From contig NZ_VWXD01000002.1 in assembly GCF_011752625.1 (NCBI RefSeq), forward strand, positions 682,001-746,000: 64,000 bases of DNA. The letters are read 5' to 3'. Each line of letters opens with the position of its first letter. The stretch's first letter is position 1. Below the pieces are notes generated by a model. The model did not search any database and was not told where the DNA came from. It saw only the letters and a program-made list of their open reading frames with translations. The stretch is from Candidatus Pantoea formicae (lineage in GTDB: Bacteria > Pseudomonadota > Gammaproteobacteria > Enterobacterales > Enterobacteriaceae). This document shows, piece after piece, positions 41,151-50,186 of the stretch. The translations under genes and the position numbers were made by a program.

Positions 41151-42388
41151 AAACATGGCTCTCGCTCCTGATGCTGCTGGCATGCACAGCTATGCCAGCC
41201 CATGCAGAAGATCAGTATCAGCTGGAAAAAGTGGTGGAAATCAGCCGTCATGGTGTACGTCCGCCAACGCCGGGTAACCGTAAAGAGATAGAAGCGGCCA
41301 CTGAACGCCCCTGGCCGCGCTGGCATACCGCCGATGGAGAACTCACCGCTCATGGCTACGCGGCCGTGGTCAATAAAGGTCGCTGGGAGGGGGAGCACTA
41401 TCGTCAACTCGGCCTACTTTCGCCTGGCTGCCCAGATAAGCAACAGATTTATGTGCGCGCCAGCCCAATGCAACGGACGCGGGCGACGGCGGATGCACTG
41501 GTGACCGGTGCTTTTGCTGGCTGTAACGTGACGATTCATCACGTTGCAGACGAAAAGGATCCCCTGTTCCAGAGTGAAAAATTCGCTTTTGCTCAAGTCG
41601 ATCCGGCTAAAGAGTATGCTGCAATTGCCCATAAAGCGGGCGATCTCGCCGCACTGCAGCAACGTTTGCAACCTGCCATCCAGCAGTTGAAGCAAGCCGT
41701 TTGCACCACTCATTGTCCCTTTTTTGATCGCCCATGGCAGCTAAAGCAAACGAAAGGCGGCAGCACCTATGTGCAGGGATTAAGCGTACTGGCGAGTATG
41801 GTGGAAACACTGCGCCTTGGCTGGAACGAACACCTGCCCTCCCCTCAACTTGCCTGGGGCAATATCACATCATCCGCGCAAATTAGCGCACTGCTGCCGC
41901 TGCTGACGGCCAATTACGATCTCAGCAACGATGTTTTTTATATCGCCCAGAAGCGCGGCTCCATTTTGCTGGATGCCGTGGTGAAAAGCCTGCAAGACAG
42001 CCCTGACACGCCGAACACTCGCTGGTTACTGTTGGTGGCGCATGACACCAACATCGCGATGGTTCGTACACTGATGCCGTTCAACTGGCAATTGCCAGGC
42101 TACGCACGAGGGAACATTCCGCCAGGCAGCAGTCTTGTGTTTGAGCGCTGGCGCGATACGCAAACCGGAACGCGTTACCTGCACATCTACTTTCAGGCGC
42201 AAAGTCTCGATGAATTACGTTTGTTGACGCCCATCACTGACACGCACCCGCTGCTGCGCGAGGAGTGGCATCAGAAAGATTGTCGATCGACCTCGGTAGG
42301 TATGCTTTGCCCTTATCATTCGACCTTGCAGCAATTCAGTGCCGCCATTGATCACACCGCGCTTAGCCAGGTTAGCTACCCACAATAA
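41147..42388 (+). CDS. Periplasmic histidine acid phosphatase (AppA phytase / Agp-like)
   Basis: A secreted phosphomonoesterase of the branch-2 histidine phosphatase family, 413 residues. An N-terminal signal peptide (MKTWLSLLMLLACTAMPAHA) precedes the catalytic RHGVRPP at 34-40 (nucleophile His35) and the proton-donor motif HDTN at 299-302. Cysteines are suited to periplasmic disulfides. Family members hydrolyse phytate (AppA) or glucose-1-phosphate (Agp); the donor motif HDTN is shared by both. The start is GTG in a GTGA overlap with the upstream gene. Confidence 0.88.
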   Translation: MKTWLSLLMLLACTAMPAHAEDQYQLEKVVEISRHGVRPPTPGNRKEIEAATERPWPRWHTADGELTAHGYAAVVNKGRWEGEHYRQLGLLSPGCPDKQQIYVRASPMQRTRATADALVTGAFAGCNVTIHHVADEKDPLFQSEKFAFAQVDPAKEYAAIAHKAGDLAALQQRLQPAIQQLKQAVCTTHCPFFDRPWQLKQTKGGSTYVQGLSVLASMVETLRLGWNEHLPSPQLAWGNITSSAQISALLPLLTANYDLSNDVFYIAQKRGSILLDAVVKSLQDSPDTPNTRWLLLVAHDTNIAMVRTLMPFNWQLPGYARGNIPPGSSLVFERWRDTQTGTRYLHIYFQAQSLDELRLLTPITDTHPLLREEWHQKDCRSTSVGMLCPYHSTLQQFSAAIDHTALSQVSYPQ

Positions 42389-42656
42389 CAATAGACTGAT
42401 TCATTATTGATGCTAAATCCTTTGGCTTGAACGATTCAGCGATACAACACTTATTTCCTGCCGAACCTGCGATTATTCTAATTTTTACTGGTCATGATGT
42501 TTCTGCGCTAAAAACGCGTATCCTGACAGCGTCAATCATCCCTTAGAAATACCCCATTTCTCCTTTGTAACTTTTTTCGGCGACAGGACGCGCCGATTTA
42601 TTTTTAGCACCAGACATAACTGGAAAAAAATAAACATTCACTTTTGGGTTTTAATT

Positions 42657-44609
42657 ATGACTGCGAATATTCCCCACCGCTATCGCGCGGATATAGATGG
42701 CCTGCGCGCCGTTGCTATTCTCTTGGTTGTGTTGTTCCATTCAGGTGTGACCTCGCTGCAAGGTGGCTTTATTGGTGTTGACCTGTTCTTCGTGATATCC
42801 GGCTTCCTGATCGGTGGCATTATTAGCAAGGAAATCGCCGAGAAGCGCTTCTCATTTTATCAATTCTATCTACGCCGTATTCGTCGCATTGCTCCCGCAC
42901 TCTTTTTCATGATGGCGATATTATTGGCGCTCGGTTTTATTCTGTTATCGCCTTTAGAATTCAGCCAGTTGGCAAAATACAGCGTGGCAGTATTTATTTC
43001 TGTTCCCAATATGTTACTGCTGAAAAGCGGCGACTATTTCAGTACCGATTCCGATCTCAATCCACTGTTGATGACCTGGTCATTAGGCATTGAGGAGCAG
43101 TTCTATATTGTGCTGCCTTTTATATTGCTGCTGGCTGTGCGATTGCGGCAATCCATGGTGAGTGTGGTGCTGACCATCAGCCTGATTTCATTCGCTGCCT
43201 GTATCTGGCTGACCTCAGTTGACAGCACGCAAGCTTTTTATCTGCTGCCCACGCGTGCGTGGGAACTTGGCGCGGGTGTGTTGCTGGCGTTATGGAGACC
43301 GCAGCCCGTTACGGGTCGGGCTGCCAGTCTGATGAACCTCTTGGGCTGGATGTTGATCCTCGCCTCCAGCGTGCTGATCAGCAGTGACGACCGTTTTCCT
43401 GGCTGGGTGGCCATCATCCCGGTTCTGGCTGGCTGCTTAATGATCGGCGCGCGCAGTGAACTCAACCAGTTACTGCTGGAAAATCCGCTGATGCGCTTTA
43501 TCGGCAAAATCTCTTACTCATGGTATCTGTGGCACTGGCCGCTGTTAAGTCTTGCCCGTATTTGTAGTGACAATCCACTGTCCGTTTGGCAAGGGCTGAT
43601 GATTAGCACCCTGGCGCTTGGCATCGCGTGGATCTCATGGCGATTCGTAGAACAGCCGTTCCGCCAGACACGTGCGGGCACGCGTTGGGTCATTCCCGGT
43701 TACTGCGCCTCGTCATTGTTGGCGGCTGGCGCGATGGTATTGCTGTGGCAAACAGGGGGAATGAAATCACGGGTGAGTGAGCTGGTGGTCAATGCCGATA
43801 GCTGGAAAATCTCGGCGCAGCGTAATCCCTGCCTTCTCAGCTACGGTGCCAACCTCCCTTCACGGGATACCGAGTGCCAACCCAACACCAACCGTCCAGG
43901 CATTGCCTTGATTGGGGACAGCCACGCTGCCGCACTCCGCGCGTCGGTGTCCGGTTACGCCCTACGACAAGATAAACCGCTGTATCAACTCACCAAAGCG
44001 TCTTGCCCCTTCCTGATTGGCGCAACCCGCGTGGTGAACCAGGTGCCCAATCACGCGCAGCAGTGCATCACCTTTAATGAGAAAGTGTTGCAGATGGTGA
44101 TGAGCGACAAGATTGATGAAGTGGTCATTAGCGCCTATTGGGCCTCTGGCATGAGCTTGTTACCCGGGGCGGGCTACCGTGAAATCGGCCATCCTGAGAA
44201 GAGCAACCTGGAAGCGCTGCAAGCGGGGATGGATCGCGTGATCGCGCAGTTAAAACAGGCAGGGAAAAAAGTGACGGTCATTGAGGATGCGCCCTCAGTG
44301 GATGTGGATCCACTGCGTTACAGCAATAACCGCAATATCCCTGTTCGCCGTGAACTGAGTGCATGGCTAGGCGAATGGAAATCGCCGCCATTGCTTAGTG
44401 AGCGCACCAAACTGTTCCAGTTCCCAGAAGAAGCCGTGGAGAAGTTGCTGCAAGCCTATAAGCAGCAAGGCGTACGCGTGCTGTCCCTGAAGGAAAACCT
44501 GTGTAATGCGCAAGGATGTATGATCACCAGCGGCGGATTGCCACTTTACTACGACAATAACCACTTGAGCCCGGCGGGCGGTGATATTGCGTTAGGGAAG
44601 AATTGGTAA
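42657..44609 (+). CDS. Membrane acyltransferase with C-terminal SGNH domain (OafA/YrhL type)
   Basis: Predicted O-acetyltransferase that modifies a cell-surface polysaccharide or lipopolysaccharide. It has 650 residues. The N-terminal acyltransferase-3 domain has about ten helices, with RADIDGLRAVAILLVVLFHS and DLFFVISGFLIG typical of the family, and RRIRRIAPALFF. From about residue 370 an SGNH hydrolase-like domain has GDSHAA (about 421) and DNNHLSPAG (about 633). No good SD precedes the ATG and the upstream 268 bases are AT-rich, compatible with acquisition by transfer. The acceptor is unknown. Confidence 0.9.
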   Translation: MTANIPHRYRADIDGLRAVAILLVVLFHSGVTSLQGGFIGVDLFFVISGFLIGGIISKEIAEKRFSFYQFYLRRIRRIAPALFFMMAILLALGFILLSPLEFSQLAKYSVAVFISVPNMLLLKSGDYFSTDSDLNPLLMTWSLGIEEQFYIVLPFILLLAVRLRQSMVSVVLTISLISFAACIWLTSVDSTQAFYLLPTRAWELGAGVLLALWRPQPVTGRAASLMNLLGWMLILASSVLISSDDRFPGWVAIIPVLAGCLMIGARSELNQLLLENPLMRFIGKISYSWYLWHWPLLSLARICSDNPLSVWQGLMISTLALGIAWISWRFVEQPFRQTRAGTRWVIPGYCASSLLAAGAMVLLWQTGGMKSRVSELVVNADSWKISAQRNPCLLSYGANLPSRDTECQPNTNRPGIALIGDSHAAALRASVSGYALRQDKPLYQLTKASCPFLIGATRVVNQVPNHAQQCITFNEKVLQMVMSDKIDEVVISAYWASGMSLLPGAGYREIGHPEKSNLEALQAGMDRVIAQLKQAGKKVTVIEDAPSVDVDPLRYSNNRNIPVRRELSAWLGEWKSPPLLSERTKLFQFPEEAVEKLLQAYKQQGVRVLSLKENLCNAQGCMITSGGLPLYYDNNHLSPAGGDIALGKNW

Positions 44610-44682
44610 GCGCATGAAACAAGCAGCGCGTTGCGCCGGGGCATCACAAGGCTAAAGGGTAGCAAGCGCCTTGCACGTCAAA

Positions 44683-44746
44683 TGTTGTAGGGTGCGACAA
44701 AGTTCGCCCCTACAACATCCCTTGAGCCGCGCGACCGAACGCGCGG
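44683..44746. repeat. GTAGGG-type palindrome plus GC-rich hairpin between acyltransferase and proY genes
   Basis: TGTTGTAGGG pairs with CCCTACAACA-like sequence (44683-44717) around GCGA..TCGC. A second hairpin CCGCGCG-N6-CGCGCGG is at 44727-44746. The GTAGGGTGCG core matches the second half of the paired palindromes elsewhere. Located between convergent genes. Confidence 0.6.
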
Positions 44747-44753
44747 TGCGCAA

Positions 44754-46109
44754 TTACCCTTTACGCTTTTTCGCCAGCGGCCATGCCAGCAACAGCAGCA
44801 GGATCCACGCGAAGCCCGCGTACAGTGACACACGCGTATCCGGGAAATAACCAATCAGCGCAATGATAAACACCAGAAACGCCACGCCAACCCAAGCCGT
44901 TGCACTGCCACCTGGCAAAGCAAATTGCAGCTTCCCGGCTTCCTGTGGGCCAATTTTGCGGCGGAAGGCAATCTGCGATAGCAGGATCATAATCCATACC
45001 CAAACGGTGGCGAAGGTGGCCAGTGAGGCAATGACCAGGAACACTTTTTCCGGCATCAGGTAGTTGAGATACACCGCCATCAACAGCGCGACCATCATGA
45101 CAACCACGGTCACCCAAGGTGCACCGCGTTCGCTGGTATTGGTGAAGACTTTCGGCGCATGGCCCTGCTGCGCCATACCGTGCAGCATACGGCCCACACC
45201 AAACACATCGCTGTTAATCGCTGACAGTGAGGCGGTAATCACCACAAAGTTGAGAATCGAGGCCGCAGCGGCAATGCCGAGGTGCTGGAAGGTCAAGACA
45301 AACGGACTGCCCTGCGTGCCGACCTGGTTCCATGGATAGATCGACATGATTACGAACAGCGTGCCCACATAGAACACCAGAATACGTAACGGGACGGAGT
45401 TGATAGCGCGAGGAATCGACTTCGCCGGATCTTCCGCTTCCCCTGCGGTGATACCGATAATTTCAATACCGCCGTAAGCAAACATCACCATCTGCAGTGA
45501 CAGCAGCATCCCCACGATGCCATGGGCAAAGAAACCGCCGTTAGTCCACAGGTTGTGGATACCGGTTGGCTGACCACCGTTGCCAATGCCCCAGAAAATG
45601 ATGCCGAATCCAGCGAGGATCATGATGATGATGGTGGCGACTTTGAAGAAGGAGAACCAAAACTCCACCTCACCAAACACCTTGACGCTCATCAGGTTAA
45701 TGCCGCCGATGATCAGCACCACACTCAATACCCAAATCCAGTGCGGCACTTCGGGGAACCATACACCCATGTAAATACCAAACGCGGTCACGTCGGCAAT
45801 CGCCACAATCAGGATTTCAAAACAGTAGGTCCAACCGGTGATGTATCCCGCCAATGGGCCGAGATAGTCCTGCGCATAACGCGAGAATGAACTGGCCTGC
45901 GGGTTGTTGACTGACATCTCACCCAGCGCACGCATAATAATATATGCCACAGCACCACCGATAATGTAGGCCAGTAGCACACTGGGCCCCGCCATTTTGA
46001 TGGCATCAGCTGAGCCGTAAAACAACCCAGTGCCAATTGCCGATCCCAGCGCCATAAAACGGATGTGGCGCGTGCTCAGTCCGCGTTTGAGCTTGTTGGT
46101 TTCTTGCAT
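44754..46109 (-). CDS. proY: ProY, amino-acid permease of the AAT/GABA family
   Basis: An inner-membrane proton-coupled amino-acid permease, 451 residues and about 12 helices, closely related throughout to E. coli ProY (457). The start [26 protein letters not shown] and the segment [19 protein letters not shown] are diagnostic. ProY was named a cryptic proline permease; histidine has also been proposed as a substrate. It lies 67 bases downstream of brnQ beyond a terminator-like hairpin, same order as in E. coli. Confidence 0.94.
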   Translation of the reverse strand: MQETNKLKRGLSTRHIRFMALGSAIGTGLFYGSADAIKMAGPSVLLAYIIGGAVAYIIMRALGEMSVNNPQASSFSRYAQDYLGPLAGYITGWTYCFEILIVAIADVTAFGIYMGVWFPEVPHWIWVLSVVLIIGGINLMSVKVFGEVEFWFSFFKVATIIIMILAGFGIIFWGIGNGGQPTGIHNLWTNGGFFAHGIVGMLLSLQMVMFAYGGIEIIGITAGEAEDPAKSIPRAINSVPLRILVFYVGTLFVIMSIYPWNQVGTQGSPFVLTFQHLGIAAAASILNFVVITASLSAINSDVFGVGRMLHGMAQQGHAPKVFTNTSERGAPWVTVVVMMVALLMAVYLNYLMPEKVFLVIASLATFATVWVWIMILLSQIAFRRKIGPQEAGKLQFALPGGSATAWVGVAFLVFIIALIGYFPDTRVSLYAGFAWILLLLLAWPLAKKRKG

Positions 46110-46125
46110 AACCGCCTGTACCTTG

Positions 46126-46156
46126 AAAATGAAAAACCACGGGCAAGCCCGTGGTT
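46126..46156 (-). terminator. Terminator between brnQ and proY
   Basis: Arms AACCACGGGC and GCCCGTGGTT (46135-46156), followed on the minus strand by TTTCATTTTC. It sits in the short brnQ-proY gap. Confidence 0.8.
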
Positions 46157-46176
46157 GAAATTAACAGCAATGTTGC

Positions 46177-47496
46177 TTACTGATGGACGGCGACCTGCTC
46201 GCGTCCTTTAGCTCGATCAACTACCGCAGCAATCACCAACATCACCAGCGATGGCGGCAACCAGGAGAGACCCTGATCGGCCAGTGGCAGATGCTGACTG
46301 AACAGCGGGAGAACCTCTTTAAAGCTGGTGGTTTTAATGGCATCAACAATACCAAACAGCAGGCTCACCAGCATGGTCGGCGCGATGATGCGGGTGCTTT
46401 TGTTCCACCACTTCAGAGTGAAGCTCAGCACCACCAGCACGATGCACGGCGGATAAATTGCCGTCAGCACCGGAATTGAAATCTGAATCAGATGGCTCAG
46501 GCCGAGATTCGACACCACCATCGAGAACAGACCCAAAATGAATACCAGCGTTTTATAGGACAATGGCAGGTATTGCGCAAAGAATTCCGCACAGGCACAG
46601 GTCAGGCCAACCGCCGTCACCATACAGGCGACAAAGATCAGTGCCGCAAGGAAGAAGCTGCCCATACCGCCAAAGGTCTGCTGCACATAGGCATGCAGAA
46701 TCGCGGCACCATTGGCATTCTGATCAACCAGACCCGCACTGCCAGAACCCAGTTTGAACAGACTCAGGTAAACCAGCGTCAGACCGACACCGGCAATAAT
46801 ACCGGCCAGCATGGTATAGCGTGTCAACAGCTTCGCATCTTGCACGCCGCGAGAACGGGCAGCGTTAACGATGACGATGCCGAACACCAGCGCACCCAGC
46901 GTATCCATGGTCAGATAGCCATTCACGAAACCGCTGGAGAATGCCGCGCGCTGATAATCCGCCGTCGCAGGCGCAATACCGCCTGCAGGCCACAACAGCG
47001 CAGCAACACCCAGAATGGTCAGCGCAACGATCTTCAGCGGTGCCAGGAAGTGGCCGACGGTATCCAGCAATTTGCCCGGATACAGCGAAATGCCAATCAC
47101 CAGCGCGAAGTAAATCAGGCTGTAAATGAACAGCGGCAGCGCGCCATCACCGGTCAATGGGGCAATACCCACTTCGAAGGAGACTGTCGCAGTACGCGGC
47201 GTGGCGAACAGCGGGCCAACGGCTAAGTAGCAAACGGTCGCTAACAACAGCCCCGCCGCTTTACCAATCGGTGAACTGAGTGCATCAATGCCACCGCCCA
47301 CGCGCGCCAAGGCGATAACGGTCATCACCGGCAAGCCTACAGCCGTGATCAGGAAGCCAAAAGCGGCAACCCAGACGTGTTCACCAGACTGAATACCCAC
47401 CATCGGTGGAAAGATAATGTTTCCTGCGCCAACGAACAGGGCAAACGTCATGAAGCCCAGCGCCAGGATATCCTTGGAGGTTAAACGATGTGTCAT
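46177..47496 (-). CDS. brnQ: Branched-chain amino acid transporter BrnQ
   Basis: Sodium- or proton-coupled carrier (LIVCS family) for leucine, isoleucine and valine in the inner membrane. From ATG 47496 it is 439 residues, the E. coli length, starting [20 protein letters not shown] with the conserved GAGNIIFPP. About 12 helices. The open frame runs 25 codons further upstream (start near 47571) but the added part is polar and not conserved. A weak SD precedes 47496. Confidence 0.95.
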   Translation of the reverse strand: MTHRLTSKDILALGFMTFALFVGAGNIIFPPMVGIQSGEHVWVAAFGFLITAVGLPVMTVIALARVGGGIDALSSPIGKAAGLLLATVCYLAVGPLFATPRTATVSFEVGIAPLTGDGALPLFIYSLIYFALVIGISLYPGKLLDTVGHFLAPLKIVALTILGVAALLWPAGGIAPATADYQRAAFSSGFVNGYLTMDTLGALVFGIVIVNAARSRGVQDAKLLTRYTMLAGIIAGVGLTLVYLSLFKLGSGSAGLVDQNANGAAILHAYVQQTFGGMGSFFLAALIFVACMVTAVGLTCACAEFFAQYLPLSYKTLVFILGLFSMVVSNLGLSHLIQISIPVLTAIYPPCIVLVVLSFTLKWWNKSTRIIAPTMLVSLLFGIVDAIKTTSFKEVLPLFSQHLPLADQGLSWLPPSLVMLVIAAVVDRAKGREQVAVHQ

Positions 47497-47854
47497 AAAC
47501 TTCTGTACTGCCTGTAGCTGATGTTGCGGTGGAAGTTGAGTTCGTGTTGTCCTCTGGATGCGCGTAAACAAGGGCTTTTCTGATGGAATCAGAGCGTTAT
47601 GCGGGCCTAATCGTTAAAGCGCAGGTGATTTAAACTACTTTTCTTCTGTTCGCAGAGGGATAAATCGACAACGGCGCAAATTAAAACGTTTATAGCGAAG
47701 AAAGGCAATACGGGATCGGAAAACCAGAAGGATATAACAATAAAGTGACACAAAGCAGTGTATCAGCGGGGAATAGCGCTAAAACACCTCAGATGATTTG
47801 CTTAAAGTTTCCGCATTGCGCGAGTTCTCCTTGCAAAAACCCGCCAGAAGATGC
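47497..47854 (-). other. Leader/promoter region upstream of brnQ
   Basis: About 360 bases without a recognisable gene. A small hairpin TCTGAT-TCC-ATCAGA lies near 47579-47593. I see no convincing -35/-10 pair, leader peptide rich in branched-chain codons, or palindromic repeat. The rest appears featureless to me. Confidence 0.4.
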
Positions 47855-47878
47855 ACAAAAGGCGCGATTTACGCGCCT
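47855..47878 (-). terminator. Terminator of the MetE-like gene
   Basis: AGGCGCG and CGCGCCT (47860-47878) form a 7-bp stem with TTTTG following on the minus strand, 20 bases after the stop. Confidence 0.7.
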
Positions 47879-47898
47879 GTTTGCACAAGTTTACAGCA

Positions 47899-49002
47899 TC
47901 ACCACACTTGTTTAGCGATATCCACCACCAGACGAATCTTCTGCCACTGCTGATCTTCGCTCAGGCTGTTACCTTCCTCGGTTGAGGCAAAGCCACACTG
48001 TGGACTCAGGCAGATTTGATCGAGACTGACATACTGTGACGCCTCTTGCAGACGCGCTTTAACCTGCGCCGGATCTTCCAGCTCACCGTTTTTGGTGGTG
48101 ATCAGACCGAGAACAACCTGCTGGTGGCCTGGCTTGATAAAGCGCAGTGGCTCGAAGCCGCCGGAGCGTTCGTTGTCATACTCCAGGAAGTAAGCATCGA
48201 TATTCACCTGACCGAACAGAATCTCTGCGACCGGCTCATACCCGCCTTCGGAAATCCAGGTCGAGCGGAAGTTACCGCGACACACATGCAGACCTATGGT
48301 GAGGTCAGCCGGTTTATCTTCCAGCGCTTTGTTCAGCACGTCCGCGTAGATTCGCGCCAGTTCCTGCGGATCTTCACCGCGTTCACGAATTTGTTGCTGC
48401 TGATCAGATGAACACAGGTAAGCCCACACGGTGTCATCCAACTGCAGGAAACGGCAGCCTTCCGCGTAAAACGCAGCAATCGCATCTTTGTAAGTCTGTG
48501 CCAGATCGGCGAAGTACTCTTTTAAGTCAGGATAAACCGTCGCATCGATCACCTTACGTCCGCCGCGGAAATGCAGCACGCTCGGGCTAGGAATGGTCAT
48601 CTTCGCCACCGCATCGCCAGCAATGCTTTTCAGGAAACGGAAGTGATCCAGCATCGGGTGGTTAGGGTTGAAGCCCACTTTTCCTGTGACTTTCACACCG
48701 TGCGCTTTAGTCTGCACGCCATTGAATTGAATGCCCTGCTCGGCTTCAAACAGTTCAACGCCCTGTAGATCGCCAAAGAAATCGAAATGCCACCATGCAC
48801 GACGGAATTCACCGTCTGTCACCACCTGCAAACCGTTAGCACGTTGCTGTTCAACCACATGACGGATTTCGCTGTCTTCAACCTGACGCAGCTGATCAGC
48901 AGTGATTTCGCCGTTAGCAAACTGTACACGCGCCTGCTTGATCGCGGCAGGGCGTAAGAAACTGCCGACGGTATCGGCACGGAACGGTTGATGAGATGGC
49001 AT
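47899..49002 (-). CDS. Cobalamin-independent methionine synthase family protein (MetE C-terminal domain-like)
   Basis: Stand-alone catalytic-domain homologue of MetE, 367 residues, so it lacks the N-terminal half of classical MetE. Zinc-ligand motifs are visible as GLHVCRGN (His and Cys) and SPQCGFAS (second Cys). RADTVGSFLRP at the N-terminus and QLDDTVWAYL are typical of the YxjG/YxjH-type subfamily. It probably transfers a methyl group to homocysteine, but the methyl donor is uncertain. ATG 49002 has AGGAG five bases upstream; a GTG two codons earlier would overlap the SD. MetR-type sites upstream support a methionine role. Confidence 0.85.
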   Translation of the reverse strand: MPSHQPFRADTVGSFLRPAAIKQARVQFANGEITADQLRQVEDSEIRHVVEQQRANGLQVVTDGEFRRAWWHFDFFGDLQGVELFEAEQGIQFNGVQTKAHGVKVTGKVGFNPNHPMLDHFRFLKSIAGDAVAKMTIPSPSVLHFRGGRKVIDATVYPDLKEYFADLAQTYKDAIAAFYAEGCRFLQLDDTVWAYLCSSDQQQQIRERGEDPQELARIYADVLNKALEDKPADLTIGLHVCRGNFRSTWISEGGYEPVAEILFGQVNIDAYFLEYDNERSGGFEPLRFIKPGHQQVVLGLITTKNGELEDPAQVKARLQEASQYVSLDQICLSPQCGFASTEEGNSLSEDQQWQKIRLVVDIAKQVW

Positions 49003-49060
49003 ATTCACTCCTGGCTAAACGCATAATTGCGTCAGGGTATAATTTCGCGTGGTTATTTTT

Positions 49061-49084
49061 AGCCATCTGGATGGCTATATGTCC
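49061..49084 (-). promoter_or_regulatory. MetJ-like boxes upstream of the MetE-like gene
   Basis: AGCCATCT GGATGGCT ATATGTCC are three adjacent 8-mers with 6, 5 and 5 matches to AGACGTCT; the first two form a palindrome. They lie 59 to 82 bases upstream of the ATG. Suggestive only. Confidence 0.4.
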
Positions 49085-49116
49085 ACAGAGTGACACGCCG
49101 CTGCCCATAGAGCAAT

Positions 49117-49149
49117 GGAAGAAAATTCAGGTGACATGAAGAAAATTCA
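49117..49149 (-). promoter_or_regulatory. Two MetR-type boxes 20 bp apart
   Basis: TGAAGAAAATTCA (49137-49149) is a perfect match to the MetR consensus TGAA-N5-TTCA with central A/T. GGAAGAAAATTCA (49117-49129) has one mismatch. The 20-bp offset places both on the same helix face. Position upstream of the MetE-like gene fits activation by MetR. Confidence 0.7.
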
Positions 49150-49167
49150 CGTTCAGATGTTCGTTCT

Positions 49168-50094
49168 TCAATTCCCTTCAATCGCCGCCCGCGCCTGCGC
49201 CATCTGCTGCTCCGACAACGGCAGATAACCCGCTTCGGTCACTCGGCGCTGCCCTTCAGGGGAGAGCACCTGATGCAGGAAAGCGTCAACCAAGGGTGGT
49301 AAGGGTTTGCCCGGCGCTTTGTTGACATAGATATAGAGCGGGCGTGACCAGGGATAGCGGCCACTGCGAATCGACTCGGCATCCGGCATCACCGTGTCGC
49401 CGCTGGCCGTGACAATCGGCAGCATTTTTACCCCGCTCAGGTGGAAGCCAAAACTGGCATAACCAATGCTGTTTGGCGTTGCCGCCACGGCTTGAACCAC
49501 CGCAGCCGAACCGGGAAATTCCGCCACGTCAGAACGGAAGTCACCCTTGCACAGCGCCTGTTGTTTGAAGAATCCCCAGGTGCCCGATGCGGAGTTGCGG
49601 CCAAAACGCTGAATACTGCGTTTCGCCCAGCCATCCTGCTCAAGACCCAGATCACCCCAGTGCAGTGGCACGCTGTGTGCACCGCACAGGCGAGTGACGG
49701 AGAAAAGGGCATCGAGCTGGGGTTGATCGATATGTGACAGCGGATTGTCCTGGTTTACGACAACCACCAGCGCGTCCATTGCCACCGGTACGGCCAACGG
49801 CGGATAACCATAGCGCGTGGTAAACAGCTGACGTTCGTCGATTTGCATGGGACGGCTCATCGCGCCGAGCTGCGCTGCGCCGGCCGCCAATGCGGTGGGT
49901 GCCGTTGACGATCCCGCCGCCTGCACCTGAACGTTAACGCCCGGTGACTGGCGGCTAAAATCCTCGCCCCATAAGGTCATCAGATAGCCGAGGGTGTCGG
50001 AACCGACGCTGCTCAAATTGCCGGTGAGCATGGTTTGTTGGCCTTGCGCCAGCGCAGAGCACAACAGCAAAGTGAACAGCAACAGCGATTTCAT
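49168..50094 (-). CDS. PstS-like phosphate-binding periplasmic protein
   Basis: A predicted periplasmic substrate-binding protein of the PstS-like family, 308 residues, with a signal peptide (MKSLLLFTLLLCSALAQGQQ). Visible motifs: VGSDTLGYLMTLWGEDF near the N-terminus, AAGSSTAPTALAAG, and the phosphate-loop-like GRNSASGTWGFF. It lies 92 bases downstream of phoR on the same strand and no pst transporter genes are next to it. It may work as an orphan binding protein, in Pho signalling, or with the main Pst system. E. coli lacks it here. Confidence 0.8.
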   Translation of the reverse strand: MKSLLLFTLLLCSALAQGQQTMLTGNLSSVGSDTLGYLMTLWGEDFSRQSPGVNVQVQAAGSSTAPTALAAGAAQLGAMSRPMQIDERQLFTTRYGYPPLAVPVAMDALVVVVNQDNPLSHIDQPQLDALFSVTRLCGAHSVPLHWGDLGLEQDGWAKRSIQRFGRNSASGTWGFFKQQALCKGDFRSDVAEFPGSAAVVQAVAATPNSIGYASFGFHLSGVKMLPIVTASGDTVMPDAESIRSGRYPWSRPLYIYVNKAPGKPLPPLVDAFLHQVLSPEGQRRVTEAGYLPLSEQQMAQARAAIEGN

Positions 50095-50186
50095 CAGGTC
50101 TTCCGCAAATCAGGTCGTTAACAGTGAAGTGCACATTCTGGAGCGGTGCGATTCATCACGCAATAAATTGCGCCGCTGCGTCGTGT

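Noticed and set aside
46492..47226. 244-codon frame antisense to brnQ
   Set aside because: Composition (Gln/Arg/His/Asn-rich) is the usual shadow of a hydrophobic membrane protein gene.
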